Assembly (NCBI GenBank): GCA_945266285.1
Contig: CALYOP010000002.1
Coordinates: 248,001 to 312,000 of the forward strand
DNA: 64,000 nucleotides
From: an uncultured Commensalibacter sp.
GTDB taxonomy: Bacteria > Pseudomonadota > Alphaproteobacteria > Acetobacterales > Acetobacteraceae
Reading direction: 5' to 3'
A program made the position numbers and the translations under genes. The notes below the pieces were generated by a model. That model made no database searches, was not told where the DNA came from, and worked only from the letters and a program-made list of their open reading frames with translations. Below are positions 21,061 through 32,395 of the stretch, piece after piece; positions within the stretch are counted from its first letter, which is position 1, and each line of letters begins with the position of its first letter.

Positions 21061-22007
21061 TGACGACGACCTATCAGCAATAATTTAGGGTTGCGTTCGA
21101 TTTCGTTTGAAAATCCGCGTAATGAAGCTGCAGCATCTGCAAGGTTACGACTAATGGATTCCATATTGTTACGGAATGGCGCACGTGGTGAAGTAATTGA
21201 TTTAAGATTCTCCATCAATGCAGAAATATCCGCTAAAGTTTTATCAGTTGAAACCAGTACTTTGTGAATATCTTTTCCACGATTGTTGATTTGTTCATTA
21301 CTGGTTGTTAGCAAACGATTAAAATTCTGTATTGTACTATTAAGCTGACGATTAACGTTATTTAATAATACCGATGCATTGTCTGAAGTAGAGCGGAAAC
21401 TTGTTACTAAAGGAGGTAATTCATTAGAGATTTGATCAGCAAGTTTGCCGATTTTGAGAATTGTTTCGTTTGTATTTTTTGACAGTTTTTCTAGTTGAAG
21501 ATTCATTAATTCAGATTTGATCTTCTGAATGGTTGATGGATGTGCTGGGATTTCCAGCATATTATCAGCCATCTCTGGATGGAAAATAGCAGGGTTGTCT
21601 TTGTCAAAATCCAGGAAAATATTGGAAGTGCCCGTAACAAAACTTTCAGTACTGATTTCTGCTTGTAAACCGTGATTAACCATTTCCTGTAATTCATTAT
21701 TAAAGGAATCTTTGTTTTGACGGAAACCAATCCGTCGAGGGTCAAAGTTAATTACAACCGGTATAAAAGCTTTGTGTTTTTTTGTGTCAAATTGCAGTTT
21801 TACAGAATCGACGCTACCTACTTGTACGCCACGAAATGTAACGGGTGCGCCAACAGAAAGACCACTTACAGAGCCAGGGAAAATGATAATGGCATGCTTT
21901 TTGCGAGAAAAGAGACTAAAATTGCCGAAAAAAATCAGCGTGCATAAGGCCAAAATCAGCCCCCCCAGTACAAACGCTCCAATAGTGGCAGATTTGTTTG
22001 CTGTCAT
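21057..22007 (-). CDS. MlaD/MCE family lipid transport protein
   Basis: 316 aa; N-terminal TM, FPGSVSGLSVGAPVTFRGVQVGSVDSV MCE motif. Confidence 0.9.
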   Translation of the reverse strand: MTANKSATIGAFVLGGLILALCTLIFFGNFSLFSRKKHAIIIFPGSVSGLSVGAPVTFRGVQVGSVDSVKLQFDTKKHKAFIPVVINFDPRRIGFRQNKDSFNNELQEMVNHGLQAEISTESFVTGTSNIFLDFDKDNPAIFHPEMADNMLEIPAHPSTIQKIKSELMNLQLEKLSKNTNETILKIGKLADQISNELPPLVTSFRSTSDNASVLLNNVNRQLNSTIQNFNRLLTTSNEQINNRGKDIHKVLVSTDKTLADISALMENLKSITSPRAPFRNNMESISRNLADAAASLRGFSNEIERNPKLLLIGRRQ

Positions 22008-22013
22008 AATTGT

Positions 22014-22802
22014 TCAGCCTTTCTGTTTCTTATAATCGGATCGTTGACGGTGCATAAAATCATCAACAAATTCATTTGGTGGATGATCGCGTAAATAACT
22101 GGGGGATCCATAAGCAATAGGGGTTTTATTCTCGCTACCCATAAACAGACCATCATCGGCAATAGAAAACAGACTAGGCAATTCGTGACTGACTATAATA
22201 ATAGTAGCTCCTAAACCATCACGTAAATTCAAAATTAAATCATCTAATCTTTTTGAAGTAATCGGATCAAGGCCTGCGGAGGGTTCGTCAAAAAATAGAA
22301 CTTCTGGATCTAAGGCTAATGCTCTTGCTAAACCGCAGCGTTTTCGCATACCACCGCTTAATTCGGAAGGATAAAGATCAATAGCATATTCCATACCGAC
22401 AAGGCCCAATTTAAGTTCAACAAGACGGTGAATCATTGAATCTGAAAGATGTGTGAACATTTGCAAAGGTAAAGCAACATTTTCACCAACGGTCATGGAA
22501 CTCCATAAAGCGGCACTTTGGAATAAAACACCAAATTTATGTGCGATATCAATACGGCGGTTTTGGGATGCAGCCCAATAGCTTTCTCCATTGACCTGAT
22601 AATCACCTTTTTTAGGTTGAAGCAATCCGATCATTGATTTTAATAAAGTGCTTTTACCACAGCCGCTTCCACCCATTAAAGCAAATATACTGCCACGTTT
22701 AACATCGAAATTGATATTTTCTTGAATAACCCGTGATCCATAAGCCAATGTCAGATTTTTTACGGATAATAAAGGAGGATTCTTTGCTGCGATATTGCTC
22801 AT
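22014..22802 (-). CDS. MlaF-like ABC transporter ATP-binding protein
   Basis: 262 aa; GGSGCGKSTLLKSMIGL, LSGGMRKRCGLARALALDPEVLFFDEPSAGLDP. Confidence 0.92.
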   Translation of the reverse strand: MSNIAAKNPPLLSVKNLTLAYGSRVIQENINFDVKRGSIFALMGGSGCGKSTLLKSMIGLLQPKKGDYQVNGESYWAASQNRRIDIAHKFGVLFQSAALWSSMTVGENVALPLQMFTHLSDSMIHRLVELKLGLVGMEYAIDLYPSELSGGMRKRCGLARALALDPEVLFFDEPSAGLDPITSKRLDDLILNLRDGLGATIIIVSHELPSLFSIADDGLFMGSENKTPIAYGSPSYLRDHPPNEFVDDFMHRQRSDYKKQKG

Positions 22803-22806
22803 GAGG

Positions 22807-23958
22807 TTATATCCCTATGATATCGGCAATAACCGCAAATATAGCATCCAAGGCGATTACTCCAACAATACCAGCAACTACGGCGCGAGTTGCAGCAACA
22901 CCAACATCAGCGGCACTTCGTCCGGCTTTTAAACCAATATGGCAACTGCTAATTCCGATAAAGATTGCAAAAGCAATACTTTTAACACCACCAAAAATAA
23001 ACTGGTTAAATTCCACTGCACCAAAAGTTTGTTGTAGAAACCCGATAACCGTCACATTTAACATGATGATAGAAACGGTAAGGCCTCCTAAAATGCCCAT
23101 AAAACAACCGTAAAGGTATAAAAAAGGCATAGTGAAAACCAGTGATAACATGGAAGGCAATATAAGATATTGGGATATTGGGATTCCCATTACCTTGAGC
23201 GAATCGATTTCTTCATTACCTTGCATGGTCGCAATACGGGCAGCATAAGCACCTCCTGTGCGGCCAGACATGACGATGGCCGTCATTACAACGGCCATTT
23301 CACGAACCGTGGCAATTCCAACCAAATTGGCGACATAGGCATCTGCTGCAAAACGACGTAATTGTACTGCGCCAACGAATCCTAGAATAGAGCCAACCAG
23401 AAAGTTAACAATGCTGATAATAATTAATGCAGAAGGACCAGCATCGCGAATATATTGGATCAGATCCACTATTCGCATATAAGATTTTCCAGCTACTATG
23501 GAAGTGATACCTTTAAGTGTTTCGATAAAAACCATCCAGGCTTTTCCGAGATCACTTAAGGATTGAATAAACCAATCGCCAACACGAACCAGGGGTTGAA
23601 AATGATAAGGAGCACGTTTGGCTACAGGAGCAGGTTTTTCAGAAAGCAAAGATAATAATTTGCAAGCTGCTTCTGGTAACGAATCTTGATCAAATGGGAT
23701 ATTGCTCTGCGCAGCCTGTAATTTTATAGACCAAAGAAAAACGATTAGGCTGCTATCCCATTGTTTCAGTGAACTTGTATCAAAATAAAGTGACTGGTTA
23801 TCATAGGCATGGCGAAAACAACCATCTGGAATCGTTGGAATATTATTATTTTTTGCCAACCATATTCCCGATAGGGTAAGTATGTTACGACCATTATTAC
23901 AATCGAGTTTCCATGAAGGAGAAGATTGTAAAGGCGTTACTTCACTTTTAATAGTCAA
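22807..23958 (-). CDS. MlaE-like ABC transporter permease with N-terminal STAS-like domain
   Basis: 383 aa; C-terminal MlaE permease (GRTGGAYAARIATMQGNEEIDSLKVMGI). Confidence 0.92.
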   Translation of the reverse strand: MTIKSEVTPLQSSPSWKLDCNNGRNILTLSGIWLAKNNNIPTIPDGCFRHAYDNQSLYFDTSSLKQWDSSLIVFLWSIKLQAAQSNIPFDQDSLPEAACKLLSLLSEKPAPVAKRAPYHFQPLVRVGDWFIQSLSDLGKAWMVFIETLKGITSIVAGKSYMRIVDLIQYIRDAGPSALIIISIVNFLVGSILGFVGAVQLRRFAADAYVANLVGIATVREMAVVMTAIVMSGRTGGAYAARIATMQGNEEIDSLKVMGIPISQYLILPSMLSLVFTMPFLYLYGCFMGILGGLTVSIIMLNVTVIGFLQQTFGAVEFNQFIFGGVKSIAFAIFIGISSCHIGLKAGRSAADVGVAATRAVVAGIVGVIALDAIFAVIADIIGI

Positions 23959-24265
23959 GTTTATACCCCAATGAAGGAATCTTTTTACGATAAAGTAAGG
24001 AACTATACATTAATCTTATTAAAGTTCAAAATTTGATAATTCTACAATTGGAAAATTACTTTTTTTACCTACATTAAATTCAACATTAGGTTTTTAATAC
24101 GAAAACCCAATGGTGACAAGTTATTGATAGGGAAACATAGACTTTTTTCAAATGACAAGCAATCAAAGCATGAAATAACTTTACGAAGACGTGTAAGCAC
24201 TTTAAAGCATGAATAAAATATTGAAAATTTATGACGTTTGATGATTTATAAAGTACATGGGTTGA

Positions 24266-25189
24266 ATGCGAAATAGAAGAGGACAAGAACTGGACGGCTG
24301 GATCGTTGTGGACAAACCGGTGGGCGTAACCTCGACTTTCGTAGTGAACAAGGTAAAAAGAGTCTTTAATGCCCGTAAGGCTGGACATAGTGGAACATTA
24401 GACCCGCTTGCAAGTGGGATATTGCCGATCGCTTTTGGTAAGGCCACGAAAACTATCCCTTATGTCATGGATGAAATGAAGATATATCATTTTACTTTGA
24501 CCTTTGGCGAAGCCAGAGAAACTGATGATGCTGAAGGTGCCGTTACGCAAAGATCAGATGTCCGTCCTAGTGATTTAGAAATTTCGGAAGCATTGAAAGC
24601 TTTCCAAGGTGATATCTTACAGATTCCTCCTATTTTCTCTGCGATTCATGTAAATGGTCAGCGTGCTTATGATCTGGCACGTAAAGGTGAAACACCGAAT
24701 ATGACTCCAAGACATGCCTATATTGATCGTTTTCGAATGATAAATAGAAACAGTCCGGATGAAGCAGAATTTGAAGTTATTTCGGGTAAAGGCGTTTATA
24801 TGCGTTCGCTTGCCCGAGATTTAGCAGTGGCGTGTGGAAGTGTGGGATATATTTCACGCTTACGTCGCTTAAAAGTAGGTCCATTTGGAATTGATAAAGC
24901 AATTTCTCTGGACAAAATTGTCGAAACCGACGAAAAAGCATTTGCCTCTACAAAAATGATCTTGCCTGTTGAAACTGCGCTGGACGACATCCCGGCGTTA
25001 GCTTTGACTACCAGTGAGGTCATTGATCTTAAATATGGGCGGTCTATTGATTTGTCGCATAATGAAGATCGTTTTTTGCAAAAGGATTGTGCACAACAAC
25101 ACAACATAATCCGAGCAATGAGTGGGGAGCAGTTGGTGGGATTGTGCCGATTAGATGATGGTTGGTTACGTCCTGTACGTTTATTTTAA
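24266..25189 (+). CDS. truB: tRNA pseudouridine(55) synthase TruB
   Basis: 307 aa; [45 protein letters not shown]. Confidence 0.97.
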   Translation: MRNRRGQELDGWIVVDKPVGVTSTFVVNKVKRVFNARKAGHSGTLDPLASGILPIAFGKATKTIPYVMDEMKIYHFTLTFGEARETDDAEGAVTQRSDVRPSDLEISEALKAFQGDILQIPPIFSAIHVNGQRAYDLARKGETPNMTPRHAYIDRFRMINRNSPDEAEFEVISGKGVYMRSLARDLAVACGSVGYISRLRRLKVGPFGIDKAISLDKIVETDEKAFASTKMILPVETALDDIPALALTTSEVIDLKYGRSIDLSHNEDRFLQKDCAQQHNIIRAMSGEQLVGLCRLDDGWLRPVRLF

Positions 25190-25206
25190 TAAAGAAAGGA
25201 TATACG

Positions 25207-25476
25207 ATGTCGATTACAGCAGATCGTCGTACTCAATTAATTAAAGAATATCAGACCTCAGCAAATGATACGGGTTCACCTGAAGTTCAGGTAGCTTTGC
25301 TGACTGAAAGAATCACAAATCTGACCGAACACATGAAAGAACATGCGAAAGATTTTCATTCACGTCGTGGGATGTTAAAATTGGTTGGTCAGCGTCGTCG
25401 TTTGTTGGACTATCTACGCCGTAATGATCAAGGACGTTATGAAAGCTTAATCAAACGTCTTGGTTTGCGTCGCTAA
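25207..25476 (+). CDS. rpsO: 30S ribosomal protein S15
   Basis: [39 protein letters not shown] 25207 after AAAGGA (ORF track opens upstream). Confidence 0.98.
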   Translation: MSITADRRTQLIKEYQTSANDTGSPEVQVALLTERITNLTEHMKEHAKDFHSRRGMLKLVGQRRRLLDYLRRNDQGRYESLIKRLGLRR

Positions 25477-25579
25477 TCATCAGGCATAAAGCGGCTGGTA
25501 AGGAAGAATAAAGCCAGACCAGCCACGAATCATTCGTTTATAAGGGTTACAAACGAGGAAAGATATTTCAAAACACATT

Positions 25580-25651
25580 ACAGCGTTTCAGGCCACATGG
25601 TGCGGAAATTATTATAAAGGATGTTATGCCCCATGCCGTCCGAGACGCTGT
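25580..25651 (+). promoter_or_regulatory. structured pnp leader (long imperfect hairpin)
   Basis: acagcgtttc (25580-25589) pairs with gagacgctgt (25642-25651) with one G:U; 64 nt upstream of pnp ATG. Confidence 0.5.
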
Positions 25652-25714
25652 TATTACACAGCCTGTATACGTGTTTAATTTTTCCCGTTAACGGCCAAAA
25701 ATTAGGAAAATTAA

Positions 25715-27889
25715 ATGTTTAACTATTATCGCAAAGAAATTGAGTGGGGCGGACGCCCTCTTATTTTAGAAACGGGAAAAATTGCACGTCAGGCCGATGG
25801 AGCTGTAGTAGCAACTTATGGAGAAACGGTTGTTTTGTGTACAGCAGTCGGTAGCCGTCATGTCAAATCTGGACAAGATTTTTTTCCATTAACCGTTCAT
25901 TATCAGGAAAAAGCTTTTGCTGCGGGTAAGATACCCGGTGGATTCTTTAAACGTGAAGGCCGTGCTTCAGAAGGTGAAACATTGGTTTCTCGCTTGATCG
26001 ACCGACCCATTCGCCCTTTATTTCCTGATAATTTTTATAACGAAGTTCAGGTCATTGCTACGGTTCTAAGCCATGATATGGAAAATGATCCAGCCATTGT
26101 TGCAATGATTGGTTGTTCAGCAGCATTAACTTTATCTGGAATCCCATTTTTTGGACCAATTGCTGGTTGTCGTGTAGGCTATAAGAATGGTGAATATATT
26201 CTGAACCCTGTGATTCAGGAAATCGATTCCAGTGAGCTTGACCTTGTTATTGCTGGGACCAGCGAAGGTGTGCTGATGGTTGAATCCGAAGCCCAAGAAC
26301 TTAACGAAGACATTATGTTGGGTGCGGTTACTTTTGGTCATGAAGCTTGTCAGCCTGTTATTGATGCGATTATTTCCTTGGCAGAACATGCTGCACGGCA
26401 GCCATGGGAGCTGGCAGAGCTTACGGATGAAGAAAAGAAGCTAAAAACCAGCATCGAAAAATTGGGTCGTAAACCACTGGCCGAAGCATATAAAGAAAAA
26501 GAGAAGCAGGTTCGTTACCAATTATTGGATGCTGCGCGCACTAAAATTGTTGAGACGATCACTGAAGAAGGATTCGATCCTGAAAAAGCTGGGGCTATTA
26601 TTGAAAAGCTTGAAGCAAACATCGTTCGTACATCCGTATTGAAAACGGGTCGCCGTATTGATGGTCGTGATTTGACAACAGTTCGTCCAATTTTGGGTGA
26701 AGTAGGTATTTTGCCGCGTTCTCATGGTTCTGCACTTTTCACGCGCGGTGAAACACAGGCATTAGTGGTTACGACTTTAGGTACTAGCCAGGACGAACAA
26801 GTAATTGATTGTCTTGAAGGTGAATATCGTAGCAACTTTATGTTGCATTATAATTTCCCTCCTTATTCTGTAGGGGAATGCGGTCGTTTAGGTTCTCCTG
26901 GTCGTAGAGAAATTGGTCATGGTAAGCTTGCATGGCGTGCTATTCACCCACTTTTACCTTCGAAAGATAAGTTCCCTTATACTATGCGTGTTGTTTCCGA
27001 GATAACGGAAAGCAATGGTTCATCCTCTATGGCCACGGTTTGTGGTAGTTCGCTTTCTTTAATGGATGCTGGTGTGCCTATGGAACGTCCGGTTGCTGGT
27101 ATTGCGATGGGTCTTATTAAAGAAGATAAAAAAGTTGCGATTCTGACCGATATTTTAGGCGATGAAGATCATCTGGGCGATATGGACTTTAAGGTTGCTG
27201 GTACTGAGATCGGTGTTACAGCCCTTCAGATGGATATTAAGATTACTTCAATCACACCTGAAATTATGAAAAACGCGCTCGCCCAAGCTCGGGAAGGTCG
27301 TATACATATTTTAGGTGAAATGGCGAAGGCTTTGACGGAAAGTCGGGGACATCTTGCGGCGAGTGCTCCACAAATTGTTATCATGAATGTGCCTAAGGAA
27401 AAGATCCGTGATCTGATTGGTGCAGGTGGTAAGACGATTCGTGAAATCGTTGAATATGCTGGTTGTAAGATTGATATTGAAGATGACGGCACGGTTAAGA
27501 TTGCTGCAACCTCTGATGATCAACTCAAAAAAGCTCAAGAGCGAATTGAAGGTATTGTTGCTGATCCAGAAATTGGCCGGATTTATAACGGTAAAGTTGT
27601 TAAAACTGCCGATTTCGGAGCTTTTGTTAACTTCCTTGGTGCTCGTGATGGTTTGGTTCATATTTCTGAACTGGCTGCCAATCGTGTCGCTCGGACAAGT
27701 GACGTTGTAAAAGTTGGTGATGTCGTTAAGGTCAAGGTGCTTGGTTTTGATGATCGTGGAAAGATCAAGTTGTCTATGCGTTGTGTTGATCAACAAACAG
27801 GTGCCGATATCAGTGAAGAAGTAGGCCCACGCAGTAGCAATACGCATCGTTCACGTGGTGAGCGTTCTAAGCATAATTCTGACAACTAG
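25715..27889 (+). CDS. pnp: polyribonucleotide nucleotidyltransferase
   Basis: 724 aa; RNase PH domains ([28 protein letters not shown]), KH ([17 protein letters not shown]) and S1 domain. Confidence 0.98.
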   Translation: MFNYYRKEIEWGGRPLILETGKIARQADGAVVATYGETVVLCTAVGSRHVKSGQDFFPLTVHYQEKAFAAGKIPGGFFKREGRASEGETLVSRLIDRPIRPLFPDNFYNEVQVIATVLSHDMENDPAIVAMIGCSAALTLSGIPFFGPIAGCRVGYKNGEYILNPVIQEIDSSELDLVIAGTSEGVLMVESEAQELNEDIMLGAVTFGHEACQPVIDAIISLAEHAARQPWELAELTDEEKKLKTSIEKLGRKPLAEAYKEKEKQVRYQLLDAARTKIVETITEEGFDPEKAGAIIEKLEANIVRTSVLKTGRRIDGRDLTTVRPILGEVGILPRSHGSALFTRGETQALVVTTLGTSQDEQVIDCLEGEYRSNFMLHYNFPPYSVGECGRLGSPGRREIGHGKLAWRAIHPLLPSKDKFPYTMRVVSEITESNGSSSMATVCGSSLSLMDAGVPMERPVAGIAMGLIKEDKKVAILTDILGDEDHLGDMDFKVAGTEIGVTALQMDIKITSITPEIMKNALAQAREGRIHILGEMAKALTESRGHLAASAPQIVIMNVPKEKIRDLIGAGGKTIREIVEYAGCKIDIEDDGTVKIAATSDDQLKKAQERIEGIVADPEIGRIYNGKVVKTADFGAFVNFLGARDGLVHISELAANRVARTSDVVKVGDVVKVKVLGFDDRGKIKLSMRCVDQQTGADISEEVGPRSSNTHRSRGERSKHNSDN

Positions 27890-27899
27890 GGCTGATTTT

Positions 27900-27930
27900 A
27901 CAAAAGGGTGTAGTATCCACACTCTTTTGT
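27900..27930 (+). terminator. intrinsic terminator after pnp
   Basis: acaaaagggtgt agtatcc acactcttttgt. Confidence 0.7.
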
Positions 27931-28009
27931 AATGGAAGAACTAATGACGCAATTAATAAACACTCTATAAAGTTAGGGGAGTGTTCTTGGGTTTGAGGCT
28001 AGAAGGATA

Positions 28010-29428
28010 ATGAAAGCAGTTAATGCAATCCGTATGAGCGGCAGGGAAGTTTTGCCACTGGTTGAAGGTGGAAAGGGTGTTTCCGTCTCAACAGGGGTTT
28101 CTGCTGGATACTGGGCCGCTGCTGGGGGTATCGGAACGGTTTCCATAGTGAATGCGGATAGCTATGATGCTGACGGAAATGTTATTCCTCAAATTTATCA
28201 TGGACGAACACGTCGTGAACGTCATGAAGAACTGATTAAATATGCTATTGAAGGTGGCATTACCCAAGTCAAATTAGCGCATGAGATATCAAATGGCAGA
28301 GGCCGTATTCACGCGAATATCTTGTGGGAAATGGGCAATAGCGAACGGGTTATTTCCGAAGTTTTAGAACAGACCAAAGGGATGTTACATGGTGTTACCT
28401 GTGGTGCTGGTATGCCTTTTCGGATTTCTGAGATTGCTGCTCATTACAATGTTTTTTATTATCCTATTGTTTCTTCAAGTAGAGCATTTAACGCGTTATG
28501 GCGTCGTTCCTACTTCAAAAACCCTGACAAATTAGGGGGGGTAGTTTACGAAGATCCTTGGCGAGCAGGGGGCCATAATGGTTTGTCGAATAGCGAAGAT
28601 CCATTAAAACCACAATCACCATTACCGCGTGTGATCGAACTGCGGAAGGTTATGAATCATTATGGTCTGCAGCATGTGCCGATTGTAATGGCGGGTAACG
28701 TATGGTGGCTTTCGGAATGGCAAGATTGGTTGGATAATCCAGAAGTGGGTCCTATTGCGTTCCAATTTGGCACAAGACCTTTGCTAACTCAAGAAAGTCC
28801 AATTCCCCAGGCATGGAAAGATCGTTTGCGGACATTAAAGAAGGGCGATGTCTATCTGAATAAATTCTCACCAACTGGATTTTATTCTTCGGCTGTTAGA
28901 AATAGTTTTTTAAAAGAACTACAGGAACGTTCTAATCGTCAAGTCGATTATAGTAATGAACCTACGGGTAATTTAACAACCGTTTACGAGATTGGTAATC
29001 GAGGGCGTTGCGTTTATGTTAGTGAAGTCGATCGTGGACGTATTCATCAATGGGCAGAGCAGGGTTTCGTTATGCCAATGCGTTCACCGGATTCGACGCT
29101 TATTTTTGTAACTCCAGAAAAAGCCAAGGAAATTATGGAAGATCAGACAGCCTGTATGGGATGTCTATCCATGTGTAATTTCTCTAACTGGTCACAAAAA
29201 GGTCCAGATTATACGACAGGGCGTCGTCCTGACCCTCGTTCTTTCTGTATCCAAAAAACATTGCAGACGATTGCCCATGCTTCTGGGCCTGATGCTGCTG
29301 AAATTATTGATCATAATTTGATGTTTAGTGGTACAAACGGATGGCGGTTCGGAGCGGATCCTTTTTATGCGGATGGTTTTGTCCCAACCGTTAAACAATT
29401 AATTGATCGAATTATCACGGGTTATTAA
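28010..29428 (+). CDS. NAD(P)H-dependent flavin oxidoreductase / nitronate monooxygenase family protein
   Basis: 472 aa; ISTGVSAGYWAAAGGIGTVSIVNAD, VMAGNVWWLSEWQDWLDNPEVGPIAFQFGTRPLLTQES. Confidence 0.8.
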   Translation: MKAVNAIRMSGREVLPLVEGGKGVSVSTGVSAGYWAAAGGIGTVSIVNADSYDADGNVIPQIYHGRTRRERHEELIKYAIEGGITQVKLAHEISNGRGRIHANILWEMGNSERVISEVLEQTKGMLHGVTCGAGMPFRISEIAAHYNVFYYPIVSSSRAFNALWRRSYFKNPDKLGGVVYEDPWRAGGHNGLSNSEDPLKPQSPLPRVIELRKVMNHYGLQHVPIVMAGNVWWLSEWQDWLDNPEVGPIAFQFGTRPLLTQESPIPQAWKDRLRTLKKGDVYLNKFSPTGFYSSAVRNSFLKELQERSNRQVDYSNEPTGNLTTVYEIGNRGRCVYVSEVDRGRIHQWAEQGFVMPMRSPDSTLIFVTPEKAKEIMEDQTACMGCLSMCNFSNWSQKGPDYTTGRRPDPRSFCIQKTLQTIAHASGPDAAEIIDHNLMFSGTNGWRFGADPFYADGFVPTVKQLIDRIITGY

Positions 29429-29434
29429 AGAGAA

Positions 29435-29462
29435 AAATCCCTTAAGAAGGCTTAAGGGATTT
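29435..29462. terminator. bidirectional terminator between convergent genes
   Basis: aaatcccttaag aagg cttaagggattt perfect 12-bp stem. Confidence 0.85.
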
Positions 29463-29468
29463 TCGATT

Positions 29469-30755
29469 TTAATTTACTTTTTTACGTAAAGCACGATTAC
29501 CAATATCTTTGCGCCATATTCCATCTTTCCATTGAATTGCAGCAACTCCTTGATAAGCTTTTTTCTGTGCTTCTTCTAAGGTGGAAGCGAATGCAGAAAT
29601 GCACAAAACACGCCCACCTGCTGCGCAAAGCTGATTATCCGCGTTGATCTTTGTGCCAGCGTGAAAGACCTTTAAGTCAGTCAACTTTTCAGCTTCCTTA
29701 ATTCTAGAAATTAATCCACCTGTTTTTGGTTTTCCTGGATAACCTTGAGCCGCCATAATCACGCAAACTCCAGCTTGATCAGAAAATTCAATTTTAGATT
29801 GAGAGAGCTTTCCTTGGCAGAGATTTTTAAAAATAGTTAGCAAATCGGACTTAAGTCTTGGTAACAGAACTTCGGCTTCGGGATCGCCAAAGCGCACATT
29901 ATATTCAATAAGGTAAGGACCCTTATCGGTTAGCATGAGGCCAGCAAAGATAATACCCCGAAAAGGAGTACCTCGTTTAGCCATTTCGCGTAACATGGGG
30001 CGAACCGTAATATCTAATGCTTTTTCTTGTGCATTGCGGTCAAAGAATGGTGGAGGAGAAATAGCACCCATTCCACCCGTATTTGGACCGGTATCACCAT
30101 CACCAATGCGTTTATGATCTTGTGCTGCACCGATAAGAACCGCATTTTCACCATCGCAAAAAGCAAAAAGGGAGACTTCTTCACCCGTTAAGAATTCTTC
30201 AATAACCAGAAGTTTTCCTGCATTTCCGAAAGCCGATCCATCCAGCATGGTTTTGATCGTTTCTTCGGCTTCTTGCATCGTTGTAGCGATAATTACGCCC
30301 TTTCCCGCAGCTAAACCATCCGCTTTGATAACAATGGGTAAGGACTGCTGATGAAGATAATCAATGGCTGCTTTGCTATCGGTAAAAGCTTGCCATTGAG
30401 CAGTGGGAATATGTGCGGCATCGCAGACGGATTTGGTAAATTTCTTACTGCCTTCCAGTTGGGCCGCAGCTTGAGTAGGGCCTGCACAAGCAATTCCTAT
30501 TTTTTGACATGCATCGGTTAGACCTGCCACCAATGGTGCTTCAGGCCCAGGGATGACCAGATCAATTTGATTTTGCTTGGCAAATTCTATTAGTCCTGCA
30601 ACGTTGTCAGCTTTTATATGTGAAATATTTGTGCCATATTGCGCTGTTCCTGGATTACCAGGAGCGATATATAAAGCTGAAAGATTGGGGGAATGTGCCA
30701 AAGCCATTGCCAAAGCATGTTCTCTTCCGCCTGAACCAACCAGCAAAACCCGCAT
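29469..30755 (-). CDS. purD: phosphoribosylamine--glycine ligase
   Basis: 428 aa; MRVLLVGSGGREHALAMALA, IGDGDTGPNTGGMGAISP. Confidence 0.98.
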   Translation of the reverse strand: MRVLLVGSGGREHALAMALAHSPNLSALYIAPGNPGTAQYGTNISHIKADNVAGLIEFAKQNQIDLVIPGPEAPLVAGLTDACQKIGIACAGPTQAAAQLEGSKKFTKSVCDAAHIPTAQWQAFTDSKAAIDYLHQQSLPIVIKADGLAAGKGVIIATTMQEAEETIKTMLDGSAFGNAGKLLVIEEFLTGEEVSLFAFCDGENAVLIGAAQDHKRIGDGDTGPNTGGMGAISPPPFFDRNAQEKALDITVRPMLREMAKRGTPFRGIIFAGLMLTDKGPYLIEYNVRFGDPEAEVLLPRLKSDLLTIFKNLCQGKLSQSKIEFSDQAGVCVIMAAQGYPGKPKTGGLISRIKEAEKLTDLKVFHAGTKINADNQLCAAGGRVLCISAFASTLEEAQKKAYQGVAAIQWKDGIWRKDIGNRALRKKVN

Positions 30756-30816
30756 ATTGAACTCCTTTTGATCAATAATTCTTTTCTATCCGTGTGCTGT
30801 AGCATATTCTAGACTT

Positions 30817-32262
30817 ATGGATGACATAGTTTCCGATTCGAAGCCTCATAATATTCCAGAATTTAGTGTAAGTGAGATTTCTGGTGCGATCAAACGCGTA
30901 CTTGAAGGTAATTTTTCGCGGGTTCGTATTCGTGGCGAAATAACCGAACTGAAAAAATATCCTTCGGGGCATATCTATTTTTCTTTAAAAGATGAAGGCG
31001 GAAAAATTACGGCCATCATCTGGCGTTATATGGCGTCGCGTTTAAAGATGCCTTTGGAAAACGGCACAGAGATTATAGCGACTGGCAAAATTTCTTCTTA
31101 TGGTGAGCGTTCTTCCTATCAGTTGATCGTTGACCAGGTTGATTATGCGGGTGAAGGTGCATTGCTTGCCCGAATTGAGCATCTGCGCAAGAAATTGGAA
31201 GCTGAGGGTCTATTTGCACAGGAACGCAAACGGAATTTTCCATTACTGCCTAAGGTAATTGGGGTTATAACTTCGCCCCAAGGGGCGGTATTACATGATA
31301 TCCGAACTACTTTGGAACGGCGTTTTCCTAGACATTTATTAATTTGGCCAGTTGCTGTTCAAGGCGAGGGCGCTGCAGAACAAATTGCGTCAGCAATTGA
31401 GGGTTTTAACCAGTTTGGCAAGGGTATTGCTTTACCTCGCCCCGATATTTTAATTGTTGCACGTGGTGGTGGATCTTTGGAAGATCTGATGGCCTTTAAT
31501 GATGAAGCGGTAGTGCGTGCCGCTGCCAATTCAGCCATTCCTTTAATTTCTGCTGTTGGTCATGAGACAGATACCACATTAATCGATTTTGCATCTGATC
31601 GTAGGGCACCAACCCCTACGGCTGCAGCAGAGATGGCGGTTCCCTCGCGTATTGATATGCAGGCACGTTTAACGCAGCTTTCAACGCGTCTTGATAAATC
31701 ATGGTTGCATCAGTTTCAAAATCTATGTGTGCGTCTTGGACAAGCTATAGCATTATTACCCGATGCACCGACGCTATTGGCACAGAATCGGATGCGTTTG
31801 GATGATCGTGCCTATCGGCTGGAATTGGCTTTGCCTTCATTAATGTTTCGAAGGCGTTCTGAGCTTGCTGCTATTCAACCTGTAGATCATTATGTACATA
31901 ATCTAATAGAACGGCAAAAAGCTAATCTGATCCTACAAACAACACAGATGAAAGCAGCTTGGCAAAATTATTGGCAAGAACATAAGAATCGTTTTCCAAT
32001 ACTTCCTGCTGGTTTTTTACAGTCTTTATGTCGAGAAAGAAGGATTCAGATAGAAGGGTTAGGAGCACGTCTGGAATCGTTATCTCCACAGGCTGTATTA
32101 GAGCGGGGGTATGTTTTTGTGAAAGATAAACAAGGCAATCCAGTTACGCAGGCTAAGAATCTACGCACAGGTTCGGATTTGACGCTGACTTTCTATGATG
32201 GTGAACGAGATGTGAGGGTTCTAAAACCGGAAGATACCAAACAAAAAACCCTTAACCTTTAA
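30817..32262 (+). CDS. xseA: exodeoxyribonuclease VII large subunit
   Basis: 481 aa; FSVSEISGAIKRVLEGNFSRVRIRGEITELKKYPSGHIYFSLKD, DILIVARGGGSLEDLMAFNDE. Confidence 0.97.
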   Translation: MDDIVSDSKPHNIPEFSVSEISGAIKRVLEGNFSRVRIRGEITELKKYPSGHIYFSLKDEGGKITAIIWRYMASRLKMPLENGTEIIATGKISSYGERSSYQLIVDQVDYAGEGALLARIEHLRKKLEAEGLFAQERKRNFPLLPKVIGVITSPQGAVLHDIRTTLERRFPRHLLIWPVAVQGEGAAEQIASAIEGFNQFGKGIALPRPDILIVARGGGSLEDLMAFNDEAVVRAAANSAIPLISAVGHETDTTLIDFASDRRAPTPTAAAEMAVPSRIDMQARLTQLSTRLDKSWLHQFQNLCVRLGQAIALLPDAPTLLAQNRMRLDDRAYRLELALPSLMFRRRSELAAIQPVDHYVHNLIERQKANLILQTTQMKAAWQNYWQEHKNRFPILPAGFLQSLCRERRIQIEGLGARLESLSPQAVLERGYVFVKDKQGNPVTQAKNLRTGSDLTLTFYDGERDVRVLKPEDTKQKTLNL

Positions 32263-32395
32263 ATAATGTTTTTAAAAGCGTGATAATAAATTGTTACATT
32301 GATTATTGATTTTCCTGTTTTGATTTGCTTCCTCCGATACAATATAGGGACATGTCATTCTCACAATATCATTGTTGAACATTATTAGGATATTC

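Noticed and set aside
27311-27847. 178-aa minus-strand ORF within pnp
   Set aside because: Fully antisense to the conserved KH/S1 end of PNPase; no recognisable domain.
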